This document shows, piece after piece, positions 5,481-6,322 of a DNA stretch of 6,322 nt. Numbering within the stretch: the stretch's first letter is position 1; every line of letters begins with the position of its first letter. The notes below the pieces were generated by a model that did no database searches, was not told the DNA's origin, and saw only the letters and a list, made by a program, of their open reading frames with translations. This DNA comes from an uncultured Collinsella sp. (GTDB lineage: Bacteria; Actinomycetota; Coriobacteriia; Coriobacteriales; Coriobacteriaceae). The stretch spans positions 1 to 6,322 of the forward strand of contig URWQ01000092.1 of assembly GCA_900551635.1 (NCBI GenBank), written 5' to 3'. The position numbers and the translations under genes are program-made.

Positions 5481-5504
5481 CGACACGTTTATTGAGCTAT
5501 GTAC

Positions 5505-5516
5505 CGTTTTAAAACG
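5505..5516. promoter_or_regulatory. 12-bp perfect palindrome between selD and yedF
   Basis: CGTTTTAAAACG is a perfect palindrome with an A/T core in an otherwise GC-rich region, inside the 57-nt gap between the selD stop and the yedF start. It could be an operator for a dimeric regulator. I see no convincing -35/-10 pair around it and no terminator T-run, so the role is open. Confidence 0.35.
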
Positions 5517-5537
5517 ATTTATTCGAAAGGAAAAGCT

Positions 5538-6164
5538 ATGTCTACCAAAATTGAAGTCAATGCCATGGGCGATGCCTGCCCGCTGCCCGTCGTCAAGACG
5601 CTTAAGGCACTCAAGCAGCTCGTTGGCGAGGGCGCCGTGGTGACCTCGGTCGACAACGAGACCGCCGTCAAGAACATCTCCAAGATGGCGCAGGAGAAGG
5701 GCTGCACGGCCTCGGTCGAGAAGGTTTCTGACGCCGAGTGGCACGTGACCGTGGCGACCTCTGGCGCCGTTGCCGTGGCTGATCCCGAGCAGGATGGTGC
5801 TGCCTTCTGTGATGCCAGCGCCGGCAAGGGCAAGCTCGTCATTTCCGTCTACACCGACTGCATGGGCCGCGGCGACGACGAGCTGGGCCACAAGCTCATG
5901 AAGGCGTTTATCTTTGCCGTGACGCAGCAGGAGGAGCTGCCCGCGACCATGCTGTTCTACAACGGCGGCGCCAAGCTCACTGTCGAGGGCTCGCCGGTGC
6001 TCGATGACCTGAAGGGCCTGGCCGAGCAGGGCGTCGAGATCCTTACCTGTGGCACCTGCCTCGACCACTATGGCATTAAGGATCAGCTTGCAGTGGGCGA
6101 GGTCACCAACATGTACGTGATCGTGGAGAAGATGGAGCAGGCCGTGCGCGTCGTGCGCCCGTAG
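5538..6164 (+). CDS. yedF: YedF-type selenium metabolism protein (TusA domain plus DsrE-like domain)
   Basis: The product is 208 residues. I chose ATG 5538, with GAAAGG (5525-5530) 7 nt upstream, over an in-frame ATG at 5499 that lacks a ribosome binding site. The N-terminal TusA-like domain (about 1-75) begins IEVNAMGDACPLPVVK with the family's CPxP motif, C14-P-L-P17. After a linker, a DsrE-like domain (about 97-205) contains YTDCMGRGDDELG and ends with LTCGTCLDHYG, where C171 and C174 form a CxxC pair, followed by a typical IVEKM tail. Family knowledge: YedF is tied to selenium-using genomes by its association with SelD, and TusA domains carry sulfur as a persulfide on the CPxP Cys. Carrying selenium as a selenopersulfide for SelD is plausible but inferred. 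It follows selD and precedes the DUF3343 gene, a common selenium neighbourhood. All key Cys are intact. Confidence 0.93.
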   Translation: MSTKIEVNAMGDACPLPVVKTLKALKQLVGEGAVVTSVDNETAVKNISKMAQEKGCTASVEKVSDAEWHVTVATSGAVAVADPEQDGAAFCDASAGKGKLVISVYTDCMGRGDDELGHKLMKAFIFAVTQQEELPATMLFYNGGAKLTVEGSPVLDDLKGLAEQGVEILTCGTCLDHYGIKDQLAVGEVTNMYVIVEKMEQAVRVVRP

Positions 6165-6183
6165 CGTATTGGTTGGAGTTGCC

Positions 6184-6322
6184 ATGAGGGAGAAGCGCCC
6201 GGCGCTTGTCATCACGTTTCCCACCACGGCGGCCGCCATGGGTTGCGAGTCCCTGTGCATTGAGCGCGGCCTTCCCGGGCGAACGATTCCCGTGCCCGGG
6301 GAGGTCGCTGCCGGCTGCGGTC
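6184..6322 (+). CDS. DUF3343 putative Se/S carrier-like protein, 3' truncated by window edge
   Basis: ATG 6184 is preceded by TTGGAG (6173-6178), 19 nt after the yedF stop. The frame is open to the window end, giving 46 residues of what is normally a small protein of about 80-100 residues. The fragment reads as a short hydrophobic strand (ALVITFPTT), then AAAMGCESLC, then TIPVPGEVAAGCG. This matches the DUF3343 pattern of a Phe-rich strand, a helix and a P-x-P-x-E-[IV]-x-x-x-C-G motif, with C45-G46 as the characteristic Cys-Gly. C21 and C25 form an additional C-x3-C pair. Members are found beside yedF, selD and Cys/Sec lyases and are thought to carry sulfur or selenium; no reaction is established to my knowledge. 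The gene continues beyond the window. Confidence 0.85.
   Translation, partial: MREKRPALVITFPTTAAAMGCESLCIERGLPGRTIPVPGEVAAGCG

Noticed and set aside
5467..5488. Hairpin at the selD stop (ACGT-T-GTC/GAC-ACGT) as a terminator
   Set aside because: The stem is short with a bulge, low in G/C pairs and followed only by a few T, so it is too weak to call.
5385..6260. 291-codon open frame on the minus strand
   Set aside because: It is antisense to the selD end, all of yedF and the DUF3343 start, all of which carry diagnostic motifs.
1..6322. CRISPR array, tRNA or rRNA genes, transposase genes
   Set aside because: No regularly spaced direct repeats, cloverleaf pattern, rRNA-like sequence or transposase motifs were seen on either strand.

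Overview
The window is GC-rich, densely coded on the + strand, and comes from a strict anaerobe. The protein families (oxygen-sensitive double-cubane reductases with their ATPase activator, and a complete selenium-handling gene set) together with the codon style suggest a gut actinobacterium of the Coriobacteriia, most like Collinsella. That placement is inference from style and content, not from a marker gene.

Layout. Positions 1-391 hold the C-terminal end of an ABC-transporter ATPase that looks like a molybdate/tungstate-type (ModC-like) TOBE region, closed by a rho-independent terminator (403-438). A candidate sigma-70-type promoter (458-485) then starts a long, structured, mostly non-coding leader (about 492-821). 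The leader contains several hairpins, a 22-codon leader ORF with a strong ribosome binding site (594-662), and a segment able to pair with the ribosome binding site of the first large gene. Two paralogous double-cubane-cluster reductase genes of the 2-hydroxyacyl-CoA dehydratase (HgdB/YjiM) superfamily follow (822-2105 and 2256-3419). Each is followed by a copy of the same ~95-bp palindromic intergenic repeat (2124-2218 and 3420-3515). Next is their ATP-dependent activator of the HgdC/YjiL/BadF type (3575-4339).

The second half is selenium metabolism: selD (4410-5480), yedF (5538-6164) and the start of a DUF3343 putative Se/S carrier gene (6184 to the window edge). The selD gene has an in-frame TGA at codon 17, exactly where the catalytic Cys of E. 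coli SelD lies, followed by hairpins that fit a bacterial SECIS element. It should therefore be read as a selenoprotein starting at 4410, not as a short ORF starting after the TGA.

Working model (inference): the activator hydrolyses ATP to push low-potential electrons into one or both double-cubane proteins, which reduce a small substrate that is not identifiable here. SelD makes selenophosphate, and YedF and the DUF3343 protein are small thiol proteins that may hold or pass on selenium or sulfur. The same-strand arrangement suggests that the reductase module and the selenium module are functionally linked, possibly through reduction or mobilisation of a selenium compound. The points most worth following up are this linkage, the self-dependent selenoprotein SelD, the structured leader, and the repeat pair, whose arms show compensatory base changes.
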